Origin: Saccharomonospora xinjiangensis XJ-54
GTDB taxonomy: Bacteria; Actinomycetota; Actinomycetes; Mycobacteriales; Pseudonocardiaceae
DNA: 64,000 nucleotides
Reading direction: 5' to 3'
Assembly (NCBI RefSeq): GCF_000258175.1
Contig: NZ_JH636049.1
Location: 52,221 to 116,220 of the forward strand
The notes under the pieces were generated by a model. The model was not told where the DNA came from. It worked only from the letters and a program-made list of their open reading frames with translations, and did no database searches. Positions 9,948 to 18,125 of the stretch are shown in pieces; within the stretch, counting starts at the first letter, position 1, and every line of letters begins with the position of its first letter. Position numbers and translations under genes: made by a program.

Positions 9948-10688
9948 TCAACCCGGCGCCGCCCTGCCGCTCACGGCGAGCGGGGTCACTCCCCAGGCGG
10001 CCTCGTCGAGCCTGCGCGTGTCGATGTGAATGCCGCCGGCCAGCCGCCCACCAGAGGTCTTCACGGCGGCGAGGCAAAAGCGCACCCACATGTTGAGCTG
10101 CACCTCCTTCGCCAGCCGCAGCCGCGAATACAGGACGTGCACGAGCCTGCTGGCCGACCTCGCCCACAGCTCGATCTCGAACACCAGGTCGTCGCCGTCC
10201 TCGCGGGCACGGAACCACACCTGCCCGGCTTCCAGGTGACCGCGCAGCGTGATCAGGTGCAGGGACGTGGCGTCGCGATGCGCCACGCGGACGGGCCCGT
10301 TCCACGGCCCGGGCATCTCCACCAGCAGCTCGTCGCCGACGTCGAGGCCCGACACCGCCACCGTGTCGGCGCGGATGTCCACCACCTCGGTGGGCACGAA
10401 GTGTTTGAAGTCGCGCACGACACGGTCGGCGAGCCGGTCGGCGCTGAGGGTGGCGTCCGCGATCCGCACCAGAAACCGGCGATGGAACAGAGGCCCGTAG
10501 CCGTCGGCGGAGAGTTGCGCGCGGTCGTCCACCACCTCCGGCGGCACCGGCGGCGGGGTATCGCGTTCGTCGCCCCGGCACTCGCTTCGGTGCAGGGGTG
10601 TGGTCTCCCACAGGTAGCGCCACGTGACGAGCACAGTGCCCAGCAGCCACCGCGCGACGACGGCCACCGCCCTGCGAGGTCGCTCCAT
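9948..10688 (-). CDS. DUF1990 / UPF0548 family protein
   Basis: A 246-residue protein whose C-terminal half carries the hallmarks of the DUF1990 (UPF0548) family: GHLEAGQVWFRA, then FEIELWARSASRLVHVLY and AKEVQLNMWVRFC. The family has no established biochemical role in bacteria. The N-terminus has a short hydrophobic helix (VVARWLLGTVLVTWRYLW), so it may associate with the membrane. It is divergent from a small membrane protein and a second DUF1990 gene. The ATG start is the only one retaining the hydrophobic N-terminus. Confidence 0.75.
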   Translation of the reverse strand: MERPRRAVAVVARWLLGTVLVTWRYLWETTPLHRSECRGDERDTPPPVPPEVVDDRAQLSADGYGPLFHRRFLVRIADATLSADRLADRVVRDFKHFVPTEVVDIRADTVAVSGLDVGDELLVEMPGPWNGPVRVAHRDATSLHLITLRGHLEAGQVWFRAREDGDDLVFEIELWARSASRLVHVLYSRLRLAKEVQLNMWVRFCLAAVKTSGGRLAGGIHIDTRRLDEAAWGVTPLAVSGRAAPG

Positions 10689-10780
10689 CCGTGCCCTCCA
10701 GGTCGGTAGCCGGTGCGAAACGGGTACTGACTCCTCATACCCGCGCGCACGCGCGCCGACACGAACGAGGGGAGGCGCTC

Positions 10781-10993
10781 ATGGTAGTCCGGCTACTGCA
10801 CAGGGCGGGGCTGCGCAGCACCCATGCCCAGGTCACCTCGCTGGCCACGATCGCACTCTGCGTGGGGCTGTGGGTGCGCGCCAAGACGGTGGACCAGACC
10901 CAGCGCGGCAACGCCGAGCGAAGGGCACTGTTCGTGGGCCTGTGGCCGCCGATGATATGGCTGATCGGGGACGCGCTGAAGGACCACGAGTGA
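10781..10993 (+). CDS. Small membrane protein, 70 aa
   Basis: A 70-residue protein with two probable transmembrane helices (VTSLATIALCVGLWV and ALFVGLWPPMIWLIGDAL) separated by a charged loop. The ATG at 10781 has a strong GGGGAGGCG ribosome site. Its stop codon overlaps the GTG of the following DUF1990 gene in a GTGA, implying translational coupling. No family recognised. The coupling suggests it anchors or partners the DUF1990 protein, which is inference. Confidence 0.7.
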   Translation: MVVRLLHRAGLRSTHAQVTSLATIALCVGLWVRAKTVDQTQRGNAERRALFVGLWPPMIWLIGDALKDHE

Positions 10994-11721
10994 CTCTGGC
11001 GCAGAACCGGGTTTTCGGCAGGCTCGACGTCGTGCGCGCGTGGGCGGACCTCGCCGACGCGGGCGTCAACTACTCGCAGGCCGAGGTGCGCCGCCCCGGG
11101 TGGAACATCGACACGCACCGCAGCGGGCTTCCCGCCGAGCGACCGGGAGGGCCGGAGCCGGGAGGGCCGTGGGAGCTGGCGTGCGCGCTGGTGCGCGACT
11201 ACGACTTCACTCCCCCGGAGATCGTCCGCGCGGTGTACGACCCACAGGGACCGTTGCTCGGCCGGAATCTGCTGCTGCAAGCCCGGTTCCACCTGATGCA
11301 CTTCTTCTGCGGTGTGCGCGTCACCGAGGTACTCGACGAGTCGCGCGACAACGGCGACCGCGTCTGGGGCTGGGCGTACGAGACGCTCGACGGTCACCTC
11401 GAACGCGGCAAGGTCACCTACGAGGTGATCAAGCACCAGCGTTCGGGAGAGGTGGAGTTCGTGGCGTCCAGCTACTCACAGGGCGCTCCGACCCTGGACC
11501 GTGTCACGTTGCTGGGCTGGCGGCTGTTCGGCCGCCGCACGCAACTGCGCTTCTACCGCCGCTGCGGCGAGCGGCTGCGCGAGTTCGTCAGGGCGCAGTC
11601 CCGCGGTGAGGAGGTCTTTCCCGGCCCCCGGCTGCGGGCCGGGCACCTGGTGTGTGCGCCGAAGGACGCCACCCCTCACCGCTGGGATGCCCTGGCCCTG
11701 CACCGCGTCGCACCGGGCTGA
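10990..11721 (+). CDS. DUF1990 / UPF0548 family protein, second copy
   Basis: A 243-residue protein related to the DUF1990 gene on the opposite strand nearby. Family-type features are YDFTPPEIVRAVYDP, VWGWAYETLDGHLERGKVTY, then a strand with VEFVASSYSQGAP and an RFYRRCGERLREFVR helix. The GTG start overlaps the preceding stop by four bases. Frames open further upstream belong to no conserved sequence. Having two DUF1990 paralogues around one small membrane protein suggests a duplicated unit. Function unknown. Confidence 0.75.
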   Translation: MTLAQNRVFGRLDVVRAWADLADAGVNYSQAEVRRPGWNIDTHRSGLPAERPGGPEPGGPWELACALVRDYDFTPPEIVRAVYDPQGPLLGRNLLLQARFHLMHFFCGVRVTEVLDESRDNGDRVWGWAYETLDGHLERGKVTYEVIKHQRSGEVEFVASSYSQGAPTLDRVTLLGWRLFGRRTQLRFYRRCGERLREFVRAQSRGEEVFPGPRLRAGHLVCAPKDATPHRWDALALHRVAPG

Positions 11722-11875
11722 CGCGGGGTGCGCCTTTCGGTGGGGCTGCCGTTGAGCGCGGCCTGGTCCATTAGCGGGTCGGCCCTCCAACAACGTCACC
11801 CCCAGCCCGGCCAATCCCTCCAGCACGGTAGCCGCAGCGGAGTGAACCCTCCACCTGGTCGGACCCCCTGCGGCG

Positions 11876-12211
11876 TCAGTCCTTCAGCGGGTCGTGGCCC
11901 CAGTTCATCAGCGAGTACCGCCACGGCGTGTCCGTCACGTCGCCGTCGGGCCGCTGCGCGAGGTGCCTGCGCACGTAGCCCACCACCTTGCGCATGTGGG
12001 CGGCGTCGTCCTCGCCGAGGTCGGCCCTGTCCGCTCGCAGCAGGCGCACGATCCGGCGTCCCGAGCGGTGTCCCGTTGATTCGCTGCCCGCGCTCTTGTC
12101 GCCGACGCCGTGCGACTCGGGCGTGGCGAGCCAGCGCTCCAGCTCCTCGGCCGTCATATTCACGGCGTCGTTCCAGTCGTCCCAGATCGCGTCCACCGCG
12201 TCGGCGCCCAC
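11876..12211 (-). CDS. DUF3140 family protein
   Basis: A 111-residue DUF3140 protein, an actinobacterial family of unknown role. It shows the family pattern: WDDWNDAVNMTAEELERWL near the start, a central SGRRIVRLL helix, MRKVVGYVRRHLAQRP, and the C-terminal W-RYSLMNWGHDPLK block. The frame extends 24 codons upstream, but the GTG at 12211 is preceded by AAGGAGGG at ideal spacing, so it is taken as the start. Single gene; head-to-head with the truncated ArsR remnant. Confidence 0.8.
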   Translation of the reverse strand: MGADAVDAIWDDWNDAVNMTAEELERWLATPESHGVGDKSAGSESTGHRSGRRIVRLLRADRADLGEDDAAHMRKVVGYVRRHLAQRPDGDVTDTPWRYSLMNWGHDPLKD

Positions 12212-12300
12212 GGGCAACTCCCTCCTTGTCGGGTGCGGGGGTTGGCGTGATGTCGTCCGGTGCCTACCCCGGAAGCCGCTCACACACTCCTGGCGCGGCC

Positions 12301-12531
12301 GGTCTTGCGCTCGCCGCCCGGTACGATATGAGTTTCGCCGCGGTGCAAAAGCACGTCGCCGTGCTGGAACGCGCGGCGCTCGTGGTTAAGCGGCGTCGGG
12401 GCAGGGAACAAATCGTGCACGGCAACCCGGACACCCTGCGCAAGGCCGCGCGCCTGTTCGACGCGTACGAGGCGTCGTGGCGGCACCGCGTCGCGGCCAT
12501 CGACACACTCGTCTCCGACGACAGGAGCTGA
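12301..12531 (+). pseudogene. 5'-truncated ArsR-family regulator
   Basis: The frame encodes the second half of an ArsR winged-helix domain: recognition-helix region LAARYDMSFAAVQKHVAVLE, the wing LVVKRRRGREQIV, and a C-terminal helix ending LFDAYEASWRHRVAAIDTL. In relatives that precede SRPBCC genes this is normally led by about 30 residues with an ADPTRR-type first helix. Here the upstream frame is unrelated proline/serine/arginine-rich sequence, so the 5' end is missing. A shortened product could start at the ATG at 12328, but it would lack helices 1-2. Its stop is two bases before the SRPBCC start, so it was once the regulator of that gene. Confidence 0.65.
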
Positions 12532-12533
12532 TC

Positions 12534-13028
12534 ATGCCGATCATCAGCGTCCACAACGACCCCGACACCCTGACCCTCACGTTCGTCGCCGAGTTCCCGG
12601 CCGACGTCGAGCGGATCTGGCGGGTCTGGGAGGACCCGCGCCAGCTCGAACGCTGGTGGGGTCCGCCGACGTGGCCTGCGACGTTCGAGCAGCACGACTT
12701 CACCGTCGGCGGCCGTTCCCGGTATCACATGACAGGCCCCGACGGCGGCAGGTCGAACGCCTGGTGGCGGATCACCGCCATCGACGCCCCGCACCGCCTC
12801 GAATTCGACGACGGCTTCGCCGACGACAACGGTGAACCCGCCCCCGGCATGCCGTCGGTCCGCTGTGTCGTGACCCTGGAACCCACCCGTTCCGGCACCC
12901 GCATGACCACGGTCTCGCACTTCGCGGACACCGACCAGATGGAACAACTGCTCTCGATGGGCATGGAGGAAGGCATGCGCGAGGCCATGTCGCAAATCGA
13001 CAGACTGCTCATCCCCACGGCGGGATGA
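12534..13028 (+). CDS. SRPBCC / AHSA1-domain protein
   Basis: A 164-residue protein of the SRPBCC (START-like) superfamily, AHSA1 branch, which binds hydrophobic ligands in a helix-grip pocket. Visible signatures are VERIWRVWEDPRQLERWWGP, FTVGGRSRYHMTGPDG, then DAPHRLEFDDGF and the long C-terminal helix MEEGMREAMSQIDRLL. The ATG at 12534 has GGAG five bases upstream. It directly follows the ArsR remnant, an arrangement commonly seen as an ArsR-SRPBCC operon in actinomycetes. Because the regulator is truncated, expression may be deregulated. Confidence 0.85.
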   Translation: MPIISVHNDPDTLTLTFVAEFPADVERIWRVWEDPRQLERWWGPPTWPATFEQHDFTVGGRSRYHMTGPDGGRSNAWWRITAIDAPHRLEFDDGFADDNGEPAPGMPSVRCVVTLEPTRSGTRMTTVSHFADTDQMEQLLSMGMEEGMREAMSQIDRLLIPTAG

Positions 13029-13189
13029 GCCGGGCAGCCTCGGTCTCACCAAGCGGGGGTCAGGCGTCCGCGTAGGGAAACGTGCGTGGCCCGACCGCCG
13101 CAGCGAAGCGGCGTCTCGACCCGCTTCACAGGAGAGTTGAGGGTTGCCCACCGTCGTTCCTGGCCGGCTTCGGAGAGGTCCCCACGTGA

Positions 13190-13211
13190 GTTTCAACGAT
13201 ACGATTGAAAC
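13190..13211. promoter_or_regulatory. Palindromic operator before the esterase gene
   Basis: GTTTCAA and TTGAAAC form a perfect inverted repeat around an 8-nt centre, ending two bases before the ATG at 13214. The arm spacing and position suit a dimeric repressor (TetR-like) that would block transcription. No regulator gene is adjacent. No ribosome site separates it from the start, so the mRNA may be leaderless. Confidence 0.5.
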
Positions 13212-13213
13212 AC

Positions 13214-14368
13214 ATGACCCAGGACATTCGAGACCTTCTCCCCTCCTCCACCGGCCTGCTGGCGCTCGGTGAACCGACGCACGGGGAACCCGCCTTCGGC
13301 TGGATTCGCAACGACGTCTTCGCCCGGCTGATCGACCACGGTTTCCGGTCGATCGCGCTGGAGATCGACCGGGTCGGCGCGTTCGTCGTCAACGACTTCG
13401 TCCACGATGGACTCGGTAATCTCGACGAGGCGATGAGTGCGTTCTCCCACGACTTCGGCAATCTGGCCCCCATCCGGCAGCTGGTCGCCTGGATGCGCGG
13501 CTACAACGCAAAGCGGCCACGGGAACAGCGGCTCACCTTCCACGGATTCGACGGGGCCCTTGAGACGTTCAGCGCGCCGAGTCCCCGGCCCTATCTCGAA
13601 CAAGCCCGCGATTATCTGGGGCTCGACCTCGACATCGCGAGCCTGACCGGCGAGGACGAGCGGTGGAGTCGCGCGGAGGCGGTGCTCGACGCCGCCGCCT
13701 CACCCGGCGCCACGGCCGAGGCGGATCGGTTGCGCGCGATCGCCGACGACCTGTTCACCTCACTCCACGCACGCGCGCCCGAGCTGATCGCCACAACGTC
13801 ACACGCCCGCTGGGTGCGGGTGAGAACGCACCTCACCGCGGGGATCGGTCTGCTGCGCTACCATGCGCAGTCGGCACGTCCCGGCGATCAGAGCACCCGC
13901 GTCTCGCGCCTGGCGGCCACGCGGGACGCGCTCATGGCGCACAATCTCCTGGACATTCGCGGCTTCGAAGCGCGGCGCGGCGCCACCCTCGTGTGCGCGC
14001 ACAACCAGCATCTTCAGAAGGGAGGCAGCGTCATCACCACGCCGGATCTGAATCTCACGTGGTTCGGCGCGGGGTCCATTGTGAACTCGCTTGCCCCCGA
14101 GCCCTACACTTTCGTCGCGGGCAGTCTCGGCCGCAGTGAGACGTTAGGGATCGCCGACCCGGAGCCCGGTACCTACGAAAGCCTCTTCCACGAGCATATC
14201 GGCACCTGGGGTTTCGTGCCGAACCCGGCAGACGCCCACGCCCGCGTCCGCACCGGCATCACTCCCCAGCAGGGCTACGTACCCCTCGACGCGGCAACGC
14301 TCGACGGCGCCGACGCCGTCCTGCACATTCACGACAGTACGGCCGTCCGTGCTCCCGGAGCGGCGTGA
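13214..14368 (+). CDS. Erythromycin esterase family hydrolase
   Basis: A 384-residue member of the erythromycin esterase (Ere) superfamily. Ere enzymes hydrolyse the macrolactone ester of erythromycin, but many homologues act on other esters. Family blocks are present in order: LLALGEPTHGEPAFGWIR (with the His-Gly of the active site), IALEIDRVGAFVVNDF, FHGFDGALETF, an internal helical insertion, VCAHNQHLQKGG, and VLHIHDSTAV near the end. The ATG at 13214 is chosen over a TTG three codons earlier that lies inside the palindromic operator. The gene stands alone, and the PKS in this window lies 38 kb away, so a self-resistance role is only speculative. Confidence 0.85.
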   Translation: MTQDIRDLLPSSTGLLALGEPTHGEPAFGWIRNDVFARLIDHGFRSIALEIDRVGAFVVNDFVHDGLGNLDEAMSAFSHDFGNLAPIRQLVAWMRGYNAKRPREQRLTFHGFDGALETFSAPSPRPYLEQARDYLGLDLDIASLTGEDERWSRAEAVLDAAASPGATAEADRLRAIADDLFTSLHARAPELIATTSHARWVRVRTHLTAGIGLLRYHAQSARPGDQSTRVSRLAATRDALMAHNLLDIRGFEARRGATLVCAHNQHLQKGGSVITTPDLNLTWFGAGSIVNSLAPEPYTFVAGSLGRSETLGIADPEPGTYESLFHEHIGTWGFVPNPADAHARVRTGITPQQGYVPLDAATLDGADAVLHIHDSTAVRAPGAA

Positions 14369-14397
14369 CGGCAGGCGGGCGGACTCCCGCAGAGAAG

Positions 14398-14784
14398 TCA
14401 TCCGGCCAGCAAGTATTCCCTACCGAACAGCACGGCCGCGGCACGCGCCGACGGGGTTCCGGAGTCGAGGTCCGCACCCGCCTCCCGTAACGCGGCCACG
14501 ACCTCGTCCGCGCCCTTGAACAGCGCACCGGCGATGGGCGCCTGATCGCGGTCGTTGCGCAGATCGGGATCAGCGCCCCGGTCGAGCAGCGCACGCACGG
14601 TGTCGGCGTGGCCGTGGTAGGCGGCGAGCATGAGCAGCGTGTTCCCCGCCGGATCGGCCGTGTTCACCGGCAGCCCATGGTCGAGGAATTCCACGAGTTG
14701 CGCCGTGTCGCCCTCGCGGGCCAGATCCGCCGCGAGCGCCACGACCCGCTCGACCTGCTCGGGGGTGAGGCCGCTTTCGCTCAT
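14398..14784 (-). CDS. Ankyrin-repeat protein
   Basis: A 128-residue cytosolic protein with about three ankyrin repeats: LAREGDTAQLVEFLDHG, then NTLLMLAAYHGHADTVRALL with the canonical TLL-AAYHGH turn, and a third unit ending VVAALREAGADLD. Such small ankyrin proteins sit next to catalase genes in many bacteria, as in Pseudomonas AnkB/KatB where the ankyrin protein supports peroxide resistance. Here the ankyrin gene is downstream of the catalase on the same strand, separated by a hairpin. Two ATGs are six bases apart; the second (14784) has AGGAGA at better spacing. Confidence 0.85.
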   Translation of the reverse strand: MSESGLTPEQVERVVALAADLAREGDTAQLVEFLDHGLPVNTADPAGNTLLMLAAYHGHADTVRALLDRGADPDLRNDRDQAPIAGALFKGADEVVAALREAGADLDSGTPSARAAAVLFGREYLLAG

Positions 14785-14865
14785 TCCCATCTCTCCTGAG
14801 AACCTCCGGTGCGGACACCGCCCCGCGCTCAACGGCCCGGGGCGGTGTCCACACGGTCAAACACA

Positions 14866-14895
14866 CTGTCCACAGTGTCCACCCACTGTGGACAG
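14866..14895 (-). terminator. Perfect 12-bp hairpin after the catalase gene
   Basis: CTGTCCACAGTG (14866-14877) pairs exactly with CACTGTGGACAG (14884-14895) around a 6-nt loop, 11 bp after the catalase stop. It is likely a rho-independent-like terminator that limits read-through into the ankyrin gene. Each arm also resembles a DnaA box, treated below as coincidence. Confidence 0.65.
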
Positions 14896-14906
14896 GGGTC
14901 AGCCGA

Positions 14907-16370
14907 TCAGAGCTGGCCCGCCTGCAGCGCCTCGATCGCCTTGCGGACGCCCTCGCCATAGGCGGGGTCGGCCTTGGTGCAGTTGGCGATGTGCCGCTCG
15001 ATGGTCGCCTCGGAGGCGCCGTTGATGGCACGCGCGGTGTTGGCGAACAGGGCCTGCTGCTGCTCCGGCGTCATGTTGCGGAACAGAATGCCCGGCTGCT
15101 CGTAGTAGTTGTCGTCGTCCTCGCGATAGTTGAACCGGTCGGCCACCGACCCCACGGCGAGGCTCGGCTCGCGGTAAGCGGGCTGCTCCTGCCAGCGACC
15201 GTAGGAGTTGGGCTCGATGCCCGGCGTGGCGCCCTGGTTGCCGTCCACCCGCATCGCACCGTCGCGGTGGTAGGAGTTGACCGGGCAGCGCGGCTGGTTC
15301 ACCGGGATCTGGTGGTGGTTGACACCGAGCCGGTAACGCTGGGCGTCACCGTAGGAGAAGAGCCTGCCCTGAAGCATCTTGTCCGGCGAGAAACCGATGC
15401 CCGGCACCACGTTGGCCGGGGTGAAGGCGGCCTGCTCCACCTCGGCGAAGTAGTTGGCGGGGTTGCGGTTGAGCTCCCACTCGCCGACCTCGATGAGCGG
15501 GTAGTCCTTCTTGGACCAGACCTTGGTGAGGTCGAACGGGTGGTAACGGTAGGTCTCGGCCTCGTGCTCCGGCATGACCTGGATGTAGAGCTTCCACTTC
15601 GGGAAGTCGCCGCGCTCGATGGCGTCGAACAGGTCACGCTGGTGCGACTCGCGGTCCTTGCCGATCAGTGCCTCGGCCTCGGCGTCGGTCAGGTTCTTGA
15701 TGCCCTGCTGGGTGCGGTGGTGGAACTTGACCCAGAACCGCTCGCCCTCGGCATTGACCATGCTGTAGGTGTGGGAACCGAAACCGTGCATGTGCCGGTA
15801 CGAGGCGGGAATGCCCCGGTCGGACATCACGATCGTCACCTGGTGCAGCGCCTCGGGCAGATTGGTCCAGAAGTCCCAGTTGTTCTCCGGGTCACGCATG
15901 TTGGTGCGCGGGTCGCGCTTCACGGCGTGGTTGAGGTCGGGGAACTTCAGCGGGTCGCGGAAGAAGAAGACCGGCGTGTTGTTGCCGACGAGGTCCCAGT
16001 TGCCCTCCTCGGTGTAGAACTTGACGGCGAAGCCGCGGATGTCGCGCTCGGCGTCGGCCGCGCCGCGCTCACCGGCGACGGTCGAGAACCGGACGAACAG
16101 GTCGGTCTTCTTGCCGACCTCGGAGAAGATCTTCGCGCTGGTGTAGCGGGTGATGTCGTTGGTCACGGTGAACGTGCCGTACGCGCCGGAGCCCTTCGCG
16201 TGCATGCGGCGCTCCGGGATGACCTCGCGGTCGAAGTGCGCGAGCTTCTCCAGGAACCACACGTCCTGAAGCAGCATCGGGCCGCGCGGACCCGCCGTGA
16301 GCGAGTTCTGGTTGTCGGGAACCGGCGCGCCTGCGACGGTGGTCAGCGGCCTCTGGTTGTTCTCAGGCAA
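14907..16370 (-). CDS. katA: Monofunctional heme catalase
   Basis: Breaks down hydrogen peroxide to water and oxygen in the cytosol. The roughly 487-residue length fits small-subunit (clade 3) catalases. Visible are the catalytic His in [13 protein letters not shown], the [15 protein letters not shown] block, the distal Asn in [13 protein letters not shown], the [10 protein letters not shown] block, and the proximal heme-ligand Tyr in [19 protein letters not shown] start at 16370 is favoured because GAGGAG lies six bases upstream and the product begins like other catalases ([16 protein letters not shown]). An ATG at 16412 would add 14 residues and overlap the fur stop. It is co-directional with the Fur gene, the CatR-CatA arrangement known from Streptomyces. 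Confidence 0.95.
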   Translation of the reverse strand: MPENNQRPLTTVAGAPVPDNQNSLTAGPRGPMLLQDVWFLEKLAHFDREVIPERRMHAKGSGAYGTFTVTNDITRYTSAKIFSEVGKKTDLFVRFSTVAGERGAADAERDIRGFAVKFYTEEGNWDLVGNNTPVFFFRDPLKFPDLNHAVKRDPRTNMRDPENNWDFWTNLPEALHQVTIVMSDRGIPASYRHMHGFGSHTYSMVNAEGERFWVKFHHRTQQGIKNLTDAEAEALIGKDRESHQRDLFDAIERGDFPKWKLYIQVMPEHEAETYRYHPFDLTKVWSKKDYPLIEVGEWELNRNPANYFAEVEQAAFTPANVVPGIGFSPDKMLQGRLFSYGDAQRYRLGVNHHQIPVNQPRCPVNSYHRDGAMRVDGNQGATPGIEPNSYGRWQEQPAYREPSLAVGSVADRFNYREDDDNYYEQPGILFRNMTPEQQQALFANTARAINGASEATIERHIANCTKADPAYGEGVRKAIEALQAGQL

Positions 16371-16404
16371 AGCACACTCCTCGTCGGATTCTCTTGGAAG
16401 GTGA

Positions 16405-16830
16405 TCACTCATCGCCCGCGAGGCAGGCGGGGCAGGTGCCCCAGAAGGTCACCTCGGCTTCATCGACCGCGAACCCGTCCGGGTTCTCGACGTGAAGACA
16501 CGGTGCCTCGCCCACCACGCAGTTGACGTCGGTAATGGAACCGCATTCGCGGCAAACCAGGTGGTGATGGTTGTCCCCCACCCGGGTCTCGAACCGTGCT
16601 GGTGACCCGGCCGGTTCGATGCGGCGGACCAGACCGGCGTCGGTCAGTGCGCGCAGCACGTCGTAGACCGCTTGCGTGGACACCGAGCCCAGCTCGCGGC
16701 GGACGGCCGTCGCGATCGTGTCGGTGTCCGAGTGGGGGTTGGCCGCGACCATCGTCAGCACGGCGACCCTGGGACGGGTCACCCGCAGTGCTGCCTCCCG
16801 CAGGAGAGCGGGAGCGTCGATGATTGCCAC
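16405..16830 (-). CDS. catR: Fur-family peroxide-sensing repressor (CatR/FurA type)
   Basis: About 141 residues: N-terminal winged helix ([38 protein letters not shown]) and a C-terminal metal-binding half with [10 protein letters not shown] and CPAC, the two CxxC pairs of a structural zinc site. In actinomycetes such proteins repress their own gene and a downstream catalase until oxidised by peroxide. The catalase follows directly. The start is placed at GTG 16830, which coincides with the transcription start expected from the promoter just upstream, implying leaderless translation; a TTG at 16842 is the alternative. Confidence 0.88.
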   Translation of the reverse strand: MAIIDAPALLREAALRVTRPRVAVLTMVAANPHSDTDTIATAVRRELGSVSTQAVYDVLRALTDAGLVRRIEPAGSPARFETRVGDNHHHLVCRECGSITDVNCVVGEAPCLHVENPDGFAVDEAEVTFWGTCPACLAGDE

Positions 16831-16836
16831 GGCCGA

Positions 16837-16867
16837 AGCCAATCAGCTTTTCTGGAATAAGTCAAAT
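16837..16867 (-). promoter_or_regulatory. Promoter and probable Fur/CatR box
   Basis: Reading leftward, a -35-like TTGACT (16865-16860) and TTGGCT (16842-16837) are separated by 17 bp, placing initiation at about 16830, the GTG of the regulator. The AT-rich TTGACTTATTCCA segment over the -35 matches the type of site bound by actinobacterial FurA/CatR proteins, which suggests autorepression. Confidence 0.55.
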
Positions 16868-16961
16868 TAGCGCTCGGAGGTGCGCTGCCACCTGCGGCGA
16901 TGCGGGGACGGGCGGGCTCAGTGGTGCGACCACGCGGAGCACACCATTCGTGACCGGGGCT

Positions 16962-17510
16962 CTACCGGTGCCACGCGCGCACGCCGAGCGTGCCTGTGCT
17001 GCCCACGTCGATATGGAGCCCGCTGGGGTCGTCCGCGGCCTCCACCGGCTGCCACGGCCGCCCCTCGGCAGGGGCGATCGACAGCGACTCACCGACGCCC
17101 GGCGCGCCGGCCTCGGTGACCGTGTTGCGCCACATCAGCCGCGTCGTCGCCGTCTCACCGGGCCGCAGTGTCAGCGGCTCCGGTGGCGTGTCGAACCCCT
17201 CGACGGTCGCGATGCCCGCTGAACCGTGCGCGACCTCCACGTCGAGCGGCTCGCCGACGGTGTCGAGCACCCGCACCAGTGGATAGCCGTCGAGGTGGTA
17301 CTCGTCCCGGCCGCAGTTGGTGAGATGGAGTGCGAGGACCCGCAAGCCCGAGGCCGCCTCCGACAGTCCTGCCTCGACCCGCACGCCACTGTCCGGGCAC
17401 GCCGCTTCCGCCGTCGGCTCAGGGGCCGGTGGCGGAGCGGGCGGGTCCGGCTCCGCGGCACAGGCGGTGGCGACGAGCAGGGCCGGCAACACGAATCCCC
17501 AACGCTTCAC
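16962..17510 (-). CDS. DUF4232 lipoprotein
   Basis: A 182-residue exported lipoprotein. After KRWG comes a hydrophobic signal FVLPALLVATAC whose LVATAC is a usable lipobox, then a long Pro/Ala linker (DPPAPPPAPEPTAEA) and one DUF4232 domain, a beta-sandwich common on the actinomycete cell surface with unknown ligand. The domain shows the first Cys (ACPDSGVRVE), the LTNCGRDEYHLDGYPLV block, and the C-terminal GVGESLSIAP region. The GTG at 17510 is preceded by GGGAGGA and starts directly at the signal peptide, so it is preferred over the frame's first GTG at 17528. Single gene. Confidence 0.85.
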   Translation of the reverse strand: MKRWGFVLPALLVATACAAEPDPPAPPPAPEPTAEAACPDSGVRVEAGLSEAASGLRVLALHLTNCGRDEYHLDGYPLVRVLDTVGEPLDVEVAHGSAGIATVEGFDTPPEPLTLRPGETATTRLMWRNTVTEAGAPGVGESLSIAPAEGRPWQPVEAADDPSGLHIDVGSTGTLGVRAWHR

Positions 17511-17564
17511 CGCCTCATCCTCCCGCACCGCGGTCTCGTGCCGTCACGCGATGTCCGTGCGACG

Positions 17565-18125
17565 TCAGTGCGGAGGCAGTTCGCGCTGGGCACGGGCGAT
17601 CGTGTCCCTCACCTGCCGCACGTTGTCGATCTCGATCAGTTCGGGGACGAACTCCATGCGGCGCTTCCGGTTGCCCTCCCTCATCAACTCCTGAAGAAGG
17701 GTCGGCTGCCCGAACCTGATCGTGCCCACGGTGCCGGACTCCGAGACGACCAGCGGCGGGGGAAGTGATCGAAGGTAGGCACTGTTCACTCGCTGTCCGA
17801 GCAGGGGGCGCGACACCACGATGACGCGCCGGTCGGTCACCGTGTAGGTGGTGGTGCGCAGCTCCCGCCTCCTCACCACGAACCTTCCCGCGAGCAGATG
17901 CGTCACCATCAGCCCGACCAGCACGAGAAACGGAACCATCACAACGTTCCCTGCGCGGTCGTCACGGAGAATGGGAACGATCGCATTGGAGACGAACATG
18001 ATCACGGCGAAGGCACTGAGCGGGAGGATGACTCTGTCCGTTCTGGACAGAACCGGAAAGCGGGTCGGCATACCGGTCCACAGGAGCCGTTCGCCCGGAT
18101 ACAGGTCGGCGAGTTCGCTGGCCAT
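17565..18125 (-). CDS. Membrane protein with PH-like domain
   Basis: A 186-residue protein: N-terminal YPGERLLWTGMPTRF, a feature of bacterial PH-like proteins, then two transmembrane helices (VILPLSAFAVIMFVSNAIV and VVMVPFLVLVGLMVTHLLAG), and a cytoplasmic PH-like beta domain (YTVTDRRVIVVS... TVGTIRFGQP) ending in VRQVRDTIARAQREL. The TVTDRRVIV strand is the usual bPH2 signature. The start was set at ATG 18125, since the 61 upstream codons are unlike the family; no clear ribosome site is visible. Role unknown. Confidence 0.75.
   Translation of the reverse strand: MASELADLYPGERLLWTGMPTRFPVLSRTDRVILPLSAFAVIMFVSNAIVPILRDDRAGNVVMVPFLVLVGLMVTHLLAGRFVVRRRELRTTTYTVTDRRVIVVSRPLLGQRVNSAYLRSLPPPLVVSESGTVGTIRFGQPTLLQELMREGNRKRRMEFVPELIEIDNVRQVRDTIARAQRELPPH

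Noticed and set aside
14860..14900. Replication origin
   Set aside because: Only two DnaA-like boxes that form one perfect hairpin after a gene; no dnaA, dnaN or AT-rich unwinding region.
14991..16526. 511-codon open frame on the plus strand
   Set aside because: Antisense to the catalase and Fur genes; Val/Gly/Leu/Arg-rich and unrelated to any family.
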